From Crocodylus rhombifer (lineage: Eukaryota > Chordata > Crocodylia > Crocodylidae), in the NCBI GenBank assembly GCA_038503035.1, contig JAVSML010024327.1, positions 62,001-126,000 on the forward strand: a DNA stretch of 64,000 nucleotides. The letters run 5' to 3'. Of the stretch, positions 1 to 11,614 are shown one piece after another (position 1 is the stretch's first letter; the number at the start of each line of letters is the position of its first letter). The notes under the pieces were generated by a model. The model searched no databases. It was not told where the DNA came from and worked only from the letters and a program-made list of their open reading frames with translations. The translations under genes were made by a program, and so were the position numbers.

Positions 1-836
1 AGGGCAGGAAGTCAGCTGGGGTCATAGGATCCCTGCGAGATAAACATCCTATTTGCTCTTGAAGGTGTTCAATGTAGGTGCTTGAACCACTTCCTGTGGC
101 AGGCTGTTCCAGACCTTGGGGGCTCAAAGTAAAGAAAGTCTTCTTTATGTCCAGCCTGAAACGGTCTTGCAATAGTTTATAACTGTTCGACCTCATCATC
201 CCTAGCGGTGCTCTGGTGAACAAACATTCCCCCAGATACTGGTGGTCACCCCTGATAAATGTATAAGTGGCCATCAGATCACCCCTGAGCCTGCGCTGTT
301 CCAGGCTAAAGAGCCCCATGGCGCTCAGCCTGTCATTGTAACGTCTGTCTTCCTGACCTCTGATCATGCACATGGCTCTTCTCTGGACCCTCTCAAGCTT
401 CTCCACATCCTTTTTCAATTGTGGAGCTCAACACTGGACACATTACTCCAGCTGCAGCCTCACCAAGGCCTAGTACAAGGGGAGAATGATGTCCTGGGAT
501 TTGCTTGAGAAGCATCTATGGATGCAAGCCAGCGTTTTGGTCGCTTTACTAGCCGCAGTATCACATTGCAGGCTCATGTTCATCTTGTGGTCAATGATGA
601 CCCCCAAGTCTCTTTCTTCTGTAGTGCTATCCAACGTAGCACTGCCGAGCCTATAAGGATGCTGCAAGTTTTTCCTCCCAAGGTGGAGAACCTTGCATTT
701 TTCAGCATTAAACACCACGAGGTTCTTGTTTGCCCATTTGCTGAGCTTGTCCAGGTCAGCCTGGATCACCCTCCTGTCTTCAGGTGTAGATGCTTTGCCC
801 CAAAGTTTGGTTTCACCAGCAAACTTGACTGGTTCA
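1..836 (-). mobile_element. CR1-A copy, 5'-truncated (3' end beyond window)
   Basis: The minus strand encodes the C-terminal third of a CR1 ORF2 reverse transcriptase. It begins at a degraded FADDTKLW-type motif near 812-836, read here as FAGETKLW. It continues through the CKVLHLGRK block (about 690) and the LEY-VQFW and RRLRGDL blocks to the 3' region at the window edge. The bases at 1-55 match the region just upstream of the CR1-A tail seen complete at 20400-20488 and 24560-24653. The copy is cut at its 5' end, the usual result of incomplete reverse transcription. The active-site change and frameshifts make it a relic. Assignment to CR1-A rests on direct similarity to the five other copies in the window. 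Confidence 0.9.
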
Positions 837-1240
837 GTGAGGTCAGTAGACTAATGGCAATTGAGGATTTGGAAAAAAACTCTCAAGTGTTAGGTGGGTA
901 GGCATAGATGAAAAAAAATACCTTAATGTAAAAAAAAATACTCTATCTACCTGCCATAAAAACTTTTTGTTGAAGCTAGACCCCACAATATCTTGCTAAA
1001 CACATGGAGCAAATTTTACACATACTATCATATATCTGGATTCCTTATTTATTTAACCCTTACGCTGGGTTCTGGTGATAGAACAAAGGCTAGGTCCAAA
1101 TTTGGAGGTTTGGCTTGAGCCCCTACCCAGAAACCTGGTACTGCTGCAGCAGCTCTGGCTATGATGCAGGTTTGGGGCCAGAGCTGCAGTTTCTGCCTGG
1201 CCCCCTGCCACCTCTGCATCCTTGCCTATTTGTGCCATCC
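837..1240. other. No recognised feature
   Basis: Short A-runs and mixed-composition DNA. I see no coding homology, inverted repeat or known repeat here. Confidence 0.5.
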
Positions 1241-1500
1241 TCAACTCAACTCCAGTTTGTAGTACCATGGCAAGGAAGTCTGGTGCCCAGGAAAAAGACT
1301 ACAGTGGCAACCCGCCCTCGCCCCATGCTTGCCCAGAAGTGCAAGCAACGGTGGGAGTCACTTTCTGCAAATCCCAAAATTCCCCAAATGAACCACTCAT
1401 GACTCCATCTCACACTCCGCCCTGGCTGGGCAGCACCTATTGGTGCCCTTCACTTTGGCACCCAGGGTGGTCACCCCATTTCACCACCTCCACTTACTAT
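1240..1500. repeat. Dispersed repeat R2, copy 1
   Basis: This C-rich stretch shares two blocks with 37725-37950. One is a short block with the pattern AGTRGCAACCCRCCCTC (about 1301-1317, and about 37728 in the other copy). The other is a roughly 75-bp block ending in CACTTTGG-GCCCAG-G-GGTCA (about 1398-1480, and about 37855-37935). The two copies lie in unrelated surroundings, so this is an interspersed repeat. I cannot assign a class. No clear terminal repeats or A-tail are visible. Confidence 0.55.
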
Positions 1501-1890
1501 GTCGCTGCTGGTTTGATCTCCTAGATACTTGACCCAGCTGGCCTCCTGACCCTGTGCTGTGCCCAGCCCTCTGGATCTCCAACTCAGTTCCCCAGACAGC
1601 TCTCCTGATTTCTGGCTTCCCTACACTCAGACTCTGCACACTCCCCTGAGATATTGGTTGCTTCTTCTGCCCCTCAGACCCCCAGACCTGGCTGCCCATG
1701 ACTCAGCATGCCACCTTGACTGCCTTACCCACTTTCCACCTCCTTGCCACTGCTTTCCCTGCCATAGTGATGGTAGGGATGAATTTAGGATGATCCTCCA
1801 ATAATTAGATTCTATATATAGAAAATTGTAGCACATTTATAAGATTTCTATGTATAGAATCAAATTAAGGGGAAGTAATCTTAAATTCAT
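1500..1890. other. Pyrimidine-rich DNA, no recognised feature
   Basis: CT-rich sequence up to about 1770, then an AT-rich part with a TATATA stretch near 1813. The short open frames on both strands have biased composition and no recognisable domains. Confidence 0.5.
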
Positions 1891-1892
1891 GG

Positions 1893-1950
1893 CCCTAGTT
1901 GTTATGGGCTGGAAGGGACCTTACAGAATATCTGGTCCAGCGAGTCATCT
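1893..1950 (-). repeat. CR1 3'-tail relic
   Basis: The plus strand reads GGGCTGGAAGGGACCTTACAG followed by a TCTGGTCCAG-like block. This is the reverse complement of the typical CR1 3' UTR end (GGTCCCTTCCAGCC). It is short and diverged, with no coding part attached. Confidence 0.5.
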
Positions 1951-2084
1951 TGGATTCAGGTAAACAGTTTCTAGAAGCGAGCTTACACCTATTTTACAGA
2001 CAAATTTCAGTCTGCGTGTCACCCTAAGATGCCCTTTTGTGGTTATAATGCACAATACCATATGATTAAACTACACTTTTCACT

Positions 2085-2262
2085 GGGTGCGTCCACCCAA
2101 GACACTTACTGCACATTAGCCTAATAACACTGCACAGGAGCATGGTGGTTAAAAACCATGCCAATACACTAGTGTACAGTGTTATTAAGCTAATGCATAA
2201 TAAGCATCACAAAATAATTGTGCGCCAGCACTGCTGCACAGTAACTCTAGTTACTGTACATT
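2085..2262. repeat. Palindromic MITE-like repeat
   Basis: A long imperfect hairpin. The arm 2114-2132 pairs with 2177-2195 at 18 of 19 positions. A second 7-bp stem, 2140-2146 with 2155-2161, lies inside the loop. The left flank holds a GGGTGCGTCCACCC block near 2085-2099, related to GTAGACGCACCCAC near 48479 beside another hairpin. The structure suggests a non-autonomous DNA transposon, but no target duplication was identified. Confidence 0.5.
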
Positions 2263-2320
2263 TAGTTTAGTACTTGTTTAATGAAATACTAACCAAATGT
2301 CCAGTATTTAAGGCATATAG

Positions 2321-3213
2321 TTTCATAGTTTGTAGGGTCGGAAGGAACCTGAGCAGATCATCCAGTCCGACCCCCTGCCATGGCAGGAAAGAGTACTGGG
2401 GTCAAATGACCCCAGCAAGATGTTCATCTAACCTCCTCTTAAACACCCCCAGGGTAGGAGCCAGCACCACTTCTCTTGGAAGCTGGTTCCAGACCCTAGC
2501 CACCCTGACTGTGAAGTAGCACCTCCTGATATCTAACCTAAACCTACCCTCTGCCAGCTTGTGACCGTTATTCCTGGTCACTCCTGGTGTGCTTGGGGAA
2601 ACAGTGACTTCCCCAATGCCTGCTGATCCCCTCTGACTAGTTTATAACAGGCCACAAGATCCCCCCTCAGCCTTCTCTTTTGGAGGCTGAACAGGTTCAG
2701 GTCCTGCAGCCTGTCCTCATAGGGCCTGCCCTGCTGCCCCCTGATCATACGAGTGGCCTCCTCTGGACCCTCTCCATGCTGTTGATATCCCTCTTGAAGT
2801 GCGGCGCCCAGAATTGGAAGCAATACTCCAGCTGCGGCCTGACCAGTGCCGCATAGAGGGGGAGGATCACCGCCTTGGACCTGCTCGAGATGCATCTGTG
2901 GATGCATGACAAGGTGCGGTTGGCCTTCCTGACCGCGTCCCCACACTGCCGGCCCATGTTCATCTTGGAGTCAATGATGACCCCCAGATCCCTTTCCGCC
3001 TCCTTGCTGACAAGAGGGGAGTTCCCCAACCTGTAGGTATGGTGCCGGTTGTTCCTCCCGAGGTGCATCACCTTGCACTTGTCTGTGTTGAAACCCATCC
3101 TATTCTCATCCGCCCACCCTTGTAATCTGTCTAGGTCTGATTGTAGCCTGTTGCTTACTTCTAGTGTGCCCACGTCCCCCCACATCTTAGTGTCATCAGC
3201 AAATTTGAACAGG
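2321..3213 (-). mobile_element. CR1-B copy, 5'-truncated
   Basis: The minus strand encodes the end of a CR1 ORF2: MWGDVGTLE, the LQSDLDRLQGWADENRM block, CKVMHLGRN, LVRPQLEY and then RRLRGDLVACYK. A frameshift lies near 2760-2770, where the frame with the N-terminal part (2745-3185) gives way to the frame with the C-terminal part. The 3' end at 2321 (on the plus strand, TTTCATAGTTTGTAGGGTCGG) is a CR1 tail. The 5' break is at about 3213, where the block AAATTTGAACAGG is partly duplicated. The protein differs consistently from CR1-A, so this is a separate subfamily. Confidence 0.9.
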
Positions 3214-4690
3214 TTTGAACAGGTTCAGTAATGAACATGTAGACACACCTACCAAGTCTATCCACTTGCCCTGATAAGTCTGATGATTAAGGGAAATTTG
3301 AAAGAGCAGCAGCTGATGAATAGGAAACACTAAGAGATTTGAAAGTTTATAACTTGATGAAGCTTTATTTTGGTGAGCTGAGAAAATCGTTGTTACTTGC
3401 AATGTAAAATCCAGCAGAACTTGCAAACCTTGGATTGGCATTGATTTTCTTTAGTGCTCATAATAATTAATCTCTATTTACATACAGTTTTGCTGCTGGG
3501 TTCGATACCTGGACTATCTAGTACAATTTATGGGCAGGGCAAATCACAACTCTGCAAGCCTTGATACACGTGCAAGTGATTTATCTAAATGTGGATTTAA
3601 CTGCATCTGATTTAGATACATGACCATATAGACACAAGTGATACACGTTCATTCTGCCATGTGTGTTGAATTATGTACTTCATAGCACTACTGGATGGCG
3701 CTTACACACCCTGATGTATTTTACAGAATAGGTTCATGTACTTTGAATTCTTATCCTTTGGATGGCATTGTTCTAGACAGAAAATCTCTATTTAACTTTA
3801 GCTCTAATTACTTAGCTTCAATTTAAATACTCTGAAAGCTTCAATATTTAACCTTAAATAAATAAATAGGTATTAAAAGCTTAAATATTTAAGATTTAAA
3901 TAGTTAGCTTTTACAGCTTAGCTTTAATTTAGCTGTAATTAATATACACATATGTGTATATGTACATAAAGTAAATTCAAGTTTTTCTCTTTTAAAATAT
4001 ATAATTTGCTTGCTATTCTGAGCCTAGTTTCTTCTTGAGGAAGAGAGGGGGAGATGGCCATCCCACTATTGTTTGTGGTCAAGGGGCTCCTAGACTTCAC
4101 AATGGTAGGAGTTACGAAGTTGATAGCCAGTGTTAGCCAGCTGCATGACTATATATAAATATGTGCTTAAAGCTCCATGAATTGTCCCACAGTACTGATG
4201 TTTAGCACCCTCAAGCCCCAGTTGCAAATCAGCCTGCCACTGTGCACAGCATTCGACATTCAAAGAACAGACTAGTGCTGATGAACTAAGGAGCAGCAGA
4301 TAGACATACACTTAGGGGGTGTCCCCAGAAGCCATGAGATGCTGCTGCTGAGGCTGTTACATGGAGCTGGTGCTGAGGCAGTTTGTACAGAGGTACCAGA
4401 AATGGAGAAGCAAGTTCTGCTTCCTTGAAACCACAATCACTGGCTCCTGTTCCCTGGAAGTGGCAAGTAACCTGGGGTGAGAGGCTGCTCTAGCGAGTGT
4501 GTAGGCCTCACCCTCCGCGCAGTCTCACGCGCACACACAGCACCTGCCCATCCCACTCCCAGAGATAAGGAATTACAGGCTCTGGAGCTACACCTGGCTG
4601 TAAAGTATAATGTCTGTCATGGCATTATACTTCTAAGTTCCTGGTTCATAACACTGGTATTTTAGCATTACAGCTGTTCCACGCAAGACC
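3214..4690. other. Mostly featureless; AT-rich block at 3780-3950
   Basis: No coding homology seen. At 3780-3950 the sequence is a degenerate run of TTAGCTTTAATTTAAAT-like words with several AAGCTT/TTAAAT permutations, probably decayed simple sequence. The word TGATACACGT occurs twice (about 3561 and 3639) as a direct repeat. Confidence 0.5.
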
Positions 4691-4694
4691 AGGA

Positions 4695-4890
4695 TCTCAT
4701 GGAGCTAATCCCTGAACTAACTCTTCCTAAGAGATAGCCCCTTTCTTAAAGATCTTACAATCAAAATGGATACAGTCAATGCATGAATAAACACCAAGCG
4801 ACTTGCCAAAGATTACCCAGTAAGCCAACAGCAGAGCTTGGGAAAGAATAGGTCTTCTGAGGCCTGGGCAAACAACTTAGGTAGAAACTG
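4695..4890 (+). repeat. MIR-like (CORE-type) SINE relic
   Basis: The order of blocks matches the widespread amniote MIR-like family: a GATCTTACAATCAAAATGGA block near 4750, GACTTGCCAAAGAT near 4801, then AGCAGAGCTTGGGAA near 4831 and a GGTCTTCTGAGGCC block. The sequence is old, with many substitutions. The family assignment is from remembered consensus features. Confidence 0.65.
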
Positions 4891-6950
4891 GAATATAGAT
4901 CTCTCTTCTCAATCTGTTGCATCTGTGAGAGAGTTTATTTTAATGAGATTACTTGTATGGTTTAAGTCACCAGGATTTGGCCCTTAGTTTAGAACTGAAT
5001 GCTATTTAGCAGATTTTTGGCATATGTACTTTATACACAGAATAAAACCCTCCTGTGGCTTGGACCATCTTTTTAAATCTGCCTGGACAAGAGTAGCACC
5101 AGTTCATAGTTCAGGATCCTAAGTGCTACTGCATATGAAAATAATACCACACTGGCATTTGGTTGGAGATAATCAAACAAACATTCTTGGATAATCGCAG
5201 CGATGGGGCAGAGAAATATAAAGCTACTACAAAATGCCTGAACGACCCCAGTTGATGGTCTCTTCAGGCAAGAATTGGAGCTGCTTGGAGAACCCTGTAC
5301 AGCTGCTGTCTGTGCTGCACAGACTGTGGGAAACAGGAGGGCTTAATGATCTCAAACCGCATCATGTTATCTTTCATGAGCTCAAAGTTTCCACTTAATA
5401 TTTAGAGTAAAGTACACAAAACTTCAGAGAGCTTTTTAAGCTCCTTGTCTGGCAAGTGTGGGGAATTCAACCCAAGTATTTTTGGGAAAAATATAAACAG
5501 GAACCATTTAAATTGTAATCATTATAGAGGCCAGATGAGATTTAGATGCAAGAAGCAGAGAATTTGGGTTTTATGAACTCTTCAGCAGGCTCACATTTCC
5601 TCCAATAACAACTCCCATTAATTTATTTAACTTGCCCACTCTGTTCTTACTGGCTGGTATCCATCAAATTATTTTCTCCTTTCCCAGGCTAGGCCGATAT
5701 CCATTGATGGATTAGGTTGTTTACAAAGGCAGCAGTTCAACAGATTTTGAAAATTGCTGCAATTTGGAAGTTAATAGTTAGTTCCCAGGCATTGAGGAGG
5801 CCAGAATTAAAATCTCTACACCTTGGTACTGTCACCATGAGTACAGGGTTGCAAATTATATCCGAGGCACCACCAGAACATACAACAACAACAACAAAAT
5901 TTATTGCATATCTTTTAAACACTTAAGAAAATGCCTGGGACTGACACTGATATGTAGGTATGTGAGACACAAAATGGAGCATTTTGGAAACCATTTTGAT
6001 AAATGATACTTCCTCCAACAATTGGTCTACAGTGGAGGCTGTGTCACTTCTAAGTGCATCTAAATTGCCCAGTACTATTAAGAAGTCATTTAAGCTCCAG
6101 CAACGTTTTGTCTGTTTCTGAAATTGAGCACTTAAAATGTATGCCTTGTCCAAACACATAATGAAAACATTATTTTTTTCTCTTTCTAAACCATCCCCCC
6201 TACACACATATACAGAGCTCTACCTCAGAAGAAATAACATAGTAAATAATGATGACATGTTATATCAAAAGACTAAGGAAAATAGGAGTCATCACTGCAT
6301 CAGTCTGGGTAGGAGAGCTCTCCTAGGACTCAGAGGGATATTAAAATAAGACTACCCTTTTTAGCACTTTATCTGATCCATGATTTAAAAGTAATATTTG
6401 CAAGCTTCATAGGCCAACGATAACCAGTTAGAGTGCAATACACAGTAATGCTGAATAAGCAATATTATTTTTCTAATTAAATGAACCAGCCCAGTGAAGA
6501 AGAATGAAAAAACTAAGATTTGACCTCTATATGATAGAAACATGATAATAATAAAGTAATGATGATTTTGATGACAATATAGTGAATGAAGAAAGGCTTC
6601 ACAAGACAGACTTTATAAGGCATCCCTTAAAAATGGCACAATTAAAATACTATACACTATGGTCTCCAGGTCTACATTTTCATGTCTGTTTGAAGTGTTT
6701 TACAAGAATGGGACCCCCGATGGGAATAGCACACTACTTTTATCATGATATCAGAGTAGTCATATGGGTTAATGTAGTGAAGTGCTGTGAAAGACAGTAG
6801 GCTGTAGGATGTACTAGGGCTGGATGGGAGCATAGGGCGGGAGGGGAAGTCTCGAGTCCTCTGCCACCTTAGGCAACCTCATATAGTTCTTTCATAAACC
6901 AAACAAGTGCCATCTTAAAACAGGGCCTTTTTCACCCCATACAACCGCTG
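4891..6950. other. No recognised feature
   Basis: Ordinary AT-rich intergenic DNA. A short CAA trinucleotide run lies near 5884-5898. The small open frames have no recognisable domains. Confidence 0.5.
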
Positions 6951-7800
6951 TTGAGAGGCTGTTTTAGAGGCTCAGTACTCAGATGGTTAGAAACCTCCTT
7001 CAAATCTGTCATACATTTTCAGGGACCAGTTTATACCCATTTCATCTTATGGCAACATTCTCCTTGAGCCTAAATACTCCCTTCCCTTCCCTGTGCGGTG
7101 TCTACCACCCCGCTGTATTTATAGAGACCAAGCTCAATTTTTGATTTTTTCCAGGCAAAGCAAACCTAGCTCTTTTAGGTTCCTCCCCATTCCTTTAATC
7201 ATCCTTTCCTGGTACCTGCTCCATACCGCATTAATCTTTCCTGAAAAGAAGGGTACCAGCACTGCACCCAATAGTTTCTGGAGAAAATGTCAGAAGTGTC
7301 TCATTTACTGGCATAAAATTGCACTGCCTCTCCTGGAAATACCTCTTCTGATGCATCTTAGGATAACACATGCTCATGCTTTTTCACAGCTGTAATGCTT
7401 TGCCAGCTCCTAATCATTTTATAATTAGCAAGTACACACAGATCCAACTCCTCTTCAGTCATTTCCAACTGATGCTATTCCCAGATTTTAGTAGAAATAC
7501 TTTTTTTTTTCCCCCTGTCCTTAAGTTCATATCTTGTACCTTGTACCATGTCATCCCATTTCTATTGCTCTAGCTGTCGATTTTATCCAGGTGGTTCTGT
7601 GCGATACCCTGATCCTCCTCTATACTGAAAATACCTCCAAACTTTGTATAAATCGGCAACATTCAGCAGAAGCCTCTTCTCTTTTCTTTTCCCGTGGTCA
7701 GCAATGAAAATGTTAAACAAGGTTGATCCCACATCTAATCCTTAAGGTATCAGATTTTATTCCAGCTGGTGCATGTAATAAAACCAGCATCAGGATCTGA
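6950..7800 (-). mobile_element. Ancient L3/CR1-like LINE relic
   Basis: Read on the minus strand, the stretch keeps nucleotide landmarks of the old CR1/L3 family. There is an AGCTCTTTTAGG block near 7168 followed by ATCATCCTTTCCTGG, a CTTTGTATAA block near 7640 corresponding to the FADDTK region, and GTCAGCAATGAAAATGTTAAACAAGG near 7697, corresponding to FNIFIND. Frames are fully broken. Divergence is far greater than in the other CR1 copies, which fits an insertion predating amniote radiation. Confidence 0.6.
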
Positions 7801-8554
7801 CAGTCTCATTCCTCCCCCAGTACCTGGATGTCTTTATAGCCGACTTCCTACCAGCATATTCTATCATTGATCATCAGTTGATAGTGACAGAGGACTAGAA
7901 CCACATGGACACTTCTAGTGCTACAGCAATCAGAAGTTAATTGAAGAAAAGAAATTGGAAAGATTTTTTCTGTCCAAAAGGCAGCAGGGCAAAGCTAGTT
8001 CACAACTTTAATATGTTTGCAATTCATATGATAATTTAAGGCCACAAATCAGCAAATTCTCTTCATTACGAGAAAAAGGATAGAGGAATACAGTATAGGT
8101 ATCATTTAAGTTAGCAAGTATGCACTGCAAGATTGAGATTTTGCTGACACCATTATTTTAAGTCATGGCCCAACCATCTGAAAGATTGGGATCTCAAGAA
8201 AATGAGTATAATTACTAGTCATGAAAAAGCCTAAAAAACTAGTCATGAAAAAAGAAGTTCTCAACTCAAGGCTTCATTGCCCATTTGTTAGATTTTTAAG
8301 TAGGCACTTATCTATTTCTCTTCACATTGCCTCAGCTTTGACAGGACTTTCATATAAACAGGTCAAAAGCCTTGCTAATTATCTTCACTTAATTCCATAA
8401 TAAGACCCACCTTTGCCATAATACTGATAAAAAAAGGAACTTGACAACAGGGTTCCCAATAAAGTGCCGACACCAGTGCCTGTCATGATCATCAGTATAG
8501 TCTCACAGTTGCCTTGTGCTCCCTTACCTATATATATCCATCTACAGTATACGT
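7801..8554. other. No recognised feature apart from a short local duplication
   Basis: The 15-mer ACTAGTCATGAAAAA occurs at 8214-8228 and again at 8238-8252. Otherwise I see nothing. Confidence 0.5.
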
Positions 8555-8665
8555 TCACTGTAAGCTCTTTGGGAATCATATTTTTTCCCATTCTTTGATT
8601 GTACAGCACCAAGCATGAATAGGGGTTGGTCTATGACTACAGCAATATAAATAATAAATAAGAAG
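8555..8665 (-). repeat. MIR-like SINE relic (3' part)
   Basis: The plus strand shows CTGTAAGCTCTTTGGGAA, then TTGTACAGCACCAAGCA, a GGTTGGTCTATGACTAC block and an AATAAATAATAAATAA end. This is the reverse complement of the GGTCATGGACC ... CATTGTGCTAGG ... AGCTTACAGT block order of the MIR-like family seen at 4695 and 45250. Confidence 0.65.
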
Positions 8666-10390
8666 CATTACAATTATATTCTGGAAGTGGGTCCCTACAT
8701 ACTTTGGAAGTAGCATATAGGCTAGTGGATGTTCGGAGGGAAAATGATGTCCTGACCTAGCCGTGCAGTGACTGCACTTACCCTTAAACAATATTTTGTC
8801 ATTAGAAATTTGTACCTTGAAGGCTGCACTATGAATTCTCTGAACAAACTAAACATTATCTCCACCTTAATGTATGCCCATGTAAGCTGGAAACCTACAG
8901 GTACAAACAGATATCCAAGAACTTTAAAAGCAAATGCTACAGGAAAATACTCATTACTCAAGCATTAAATAGAATGGCTTTATAACAAAGACCAAGATTC
9001 ATTAGAGATTTCAACTCCAGAGTTATTCGGGAAAGAGGCTGAAAGCATGTTGCCATGCGTTAACAATGAGTCAATGTGCTGTAGCACTTTTGCCATTGGG
9101 CAACGTGTAAGAGATGCCATCAAAAAGCAGTTATAGAAGGAAGACTTATGACATAGCATGCACGCAAAGAACAAACCAAAGGAGATTTGTTCATGACTTT
9201 TGCCCAAATCAGAATTTAGCAAAGCAATTTAACATATGCACAAGGTTTTGCATGTACTCTTGTGCATTTACCCTAACTGACATGTAAAGGCTTTGCTGAA
9301 TCAAGGCCAATGTCTTTGAACAGCTTGTTGGAACAACAAAGCTACAGCTGCATAATCGCTGCCCTCACATAGACAAGTAGACATTGTCCTCTTGACCCCC
9401 TGCTGCGAGTTCTCAGAGACCACATCTTTAAGTGATCACCTTGACAGCAGACCTATTTTTGGTGGCTACCATAGAAGTTACAGAAGATTACAAGTCTTTA
9501 AGAAACACATTTCAGTAAGTTGCTCTCATGCTAAAAAGGCTTTTGTGATATTTGTACATTAAAGATGTACTTCAAACACAATACCTGATGTAATATAATA
9601 TAGTTTGAAACAACGTTGTAGCATACTGACCTTTTACATGCATCCTTGCATTGGATTGCAGTGAAACTGAGAACCTGACCCTTATTATCCATGTGAAATA
9701 AGAGCTACAAGCTGTGCTGTAAAGGAGGCCTTTTATTAAATGAAGAGATATTGTTATGCTGTTAGGTAACAATCATATTTAATTTCCAATGTTTTATTTA
9801 GTAGTTCAATTTAGGATTGGATTCATTCCAGAAGGTTTCAATAGCTGATCTATTCTGAAGTGCAATATCAGAAAAACAAATGGAGTAAAACAATACACTC
9901 TCTATGGGCCAGATCCAGCATTAAGAAGGTGCTCACTTCTGCTAATTTAGGCTTTATTAGACCTAGGCTCAAGCTGCTTACTGATAGGTAGTGAGTAAGC
10001 CATTGGTTCAGGAGGCTTGAGAGAGTAAAAATAAATAATATATATATATTCCTGAAGGTCTCATTTCAACTAGATAATAGCTCAAAGGATTACAGTCACA
10101 AGATTCTGTAAAAGCGACCCAATCACTGGTCTGAAAAAAATGTAATTCGAAAAAATTCATAGCTTTTAATGAAGAGAAATACATTACTATTTCTGAATAC
10201 CGGTGACTTCGAATGTTACTTTGAGACTGCTCACAGCAAATGAACAGCTGAGAGAAATACTTGATCAAATCAATCCACAGTATGTAAAGAAATTCAGCTA
10301 CTCTGAAGGCACTTGATTATGGGATCATTATGATTGTGATTCACCAGAGACAATATAAATTGCACATTCACACATACTGTTGCACTTTAG
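8666..10390. other. No recognised feature
   Basis: AT-rich intergenic DNA with a short (AT)n run at about 10036-10048. I see no coding or repeat homology. Confidence 0.5.
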
Positions 10391-10399
10391 ATGCCCGGC

Positions 10400-11275
10400 T
10401 CCTATAAGAGTGGGAACTGCTAGGGAAAGAGCCCCAACAGTGAGTAAGGACCCCTAGCTGTGGGTTACCAGGGTAACCAAAGTGAGCCAGCAGCACCCAC
10501 CTGTTACAGGTCAGCCGACAGGAAGGGGAAGGGCCTAGCTCACACAAGCCCCAGTCCTGAGGCCAGTTCCCTGCCAGCCACTAAGGGGGAAGGAGTTCTC
10601 CCAGAACAACCAAAGGGGAGAGGCCTGTCCACAGGAACTGCTTCTGTCACTGTTGTGGCACGAAGTATTCCCCGGTAGGGTGATTGATGTTACAACAGGG
10701 TGGTTTGGATTTTGTTATAGCCCAGGGGTTTGTGTTTTGTTTGCTGTTTTACCCGGCGGTTTGGGTGAGGCTATTAGGGGTTGGAGGCCTCATAGGGGGC
10801 CCACAGCAGTGTAGGGACTCCAGCACCAGAAAGGGTGCAGCATTTGGGGTTCACCAACCCCGAGTGCCAGGAAGGCGCAAAGCGAGACAGGACTGCGGAG
10901 AACCCAAGCGCCAGTGAGGGCACAGAACAAGACAGGGCTGTGGAGAGCCCGGGGAGGACAAGGCGGCCAAATTATAACAAGGCCCAGACCAAACAATGTC
11001 AGTACCATTGGCAAGGATTGGACTGTGGTGTAGGGGAGGAAAAGGAGCCTCAGAAAGCGCCCCCAGGTATTGGGGCAGTAAATGGGCAGCTTCCCGCACA
11101 TCTATTAATCAATTAACAAGGCATGGCAGGCGAGAAGGTGGGGGGTTGGCCCATAATGGGTGGATGGGGTCCCCAGTCAAAAATACCCAACCAATCATCC
11201 AAGTACACGGACTGGTCAGCCATCCTTCATACTTCAGTCAGGTCCCACAGTATTTGTTAGAATTTGTCAGGCCAA
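10400..11275. other. GC-rich unclassified block, repeat-like
   Basis: Base composition changes sharply from AT-rich flanks to GC-rich here. There are degenerate internal repeats of a GC(A/G)CCAG(A/G)AAGGG / GAGAACCCAAGCGCCAG / GAGAGCCCGGGG kind between 10815 and 10965. Frames on both strands are short and unmatched. It could be a dispersed repeat or part of an LTR, but no terminal repeats, primer-binding site or polymerase homology is visible. Confidence 0.3.
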
Positions 11276-11614
11276 GTTATTGTTGAACACAAACAACAGA
11301 GAGAGAAGCAGAGGAGCATTTCTTGAGAGTTTGACTTCACATCCTTATTTACCCTCACAAAGAAGGTCCCATTGAGCAACAGATACAAAGCTGGATGCTT
11401 GGCTTTTCTACCCCTGTGCTGATACCACTCGAACGTGAAACCTGAAGCTTCCTCTGAATGCAAATCATTTTTATTAACGTATTTGTTCCATAACCCAAAA
11501 ACTATGATTAAACAAAATCACTCATTTAGGAGTATATGGGTTAAAAACAGTTGTAGGGCATATGTAGGTGAACAATTAGACTTTAAATGCAGGGAGAAAG
11601 CATTTTCATACAAA

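Noticed and set aside
4440..4560. Possible CpG island or first exon
   Set aside because: Only a few CpGs over about 100 bp, with no open frame or splice signal.
10684..11286. Several overlapping short frames in the GC-rich block
   Set aside because: All are short, mutually overlapping and without any recognisable motif; low stop frequency follows from GC content.
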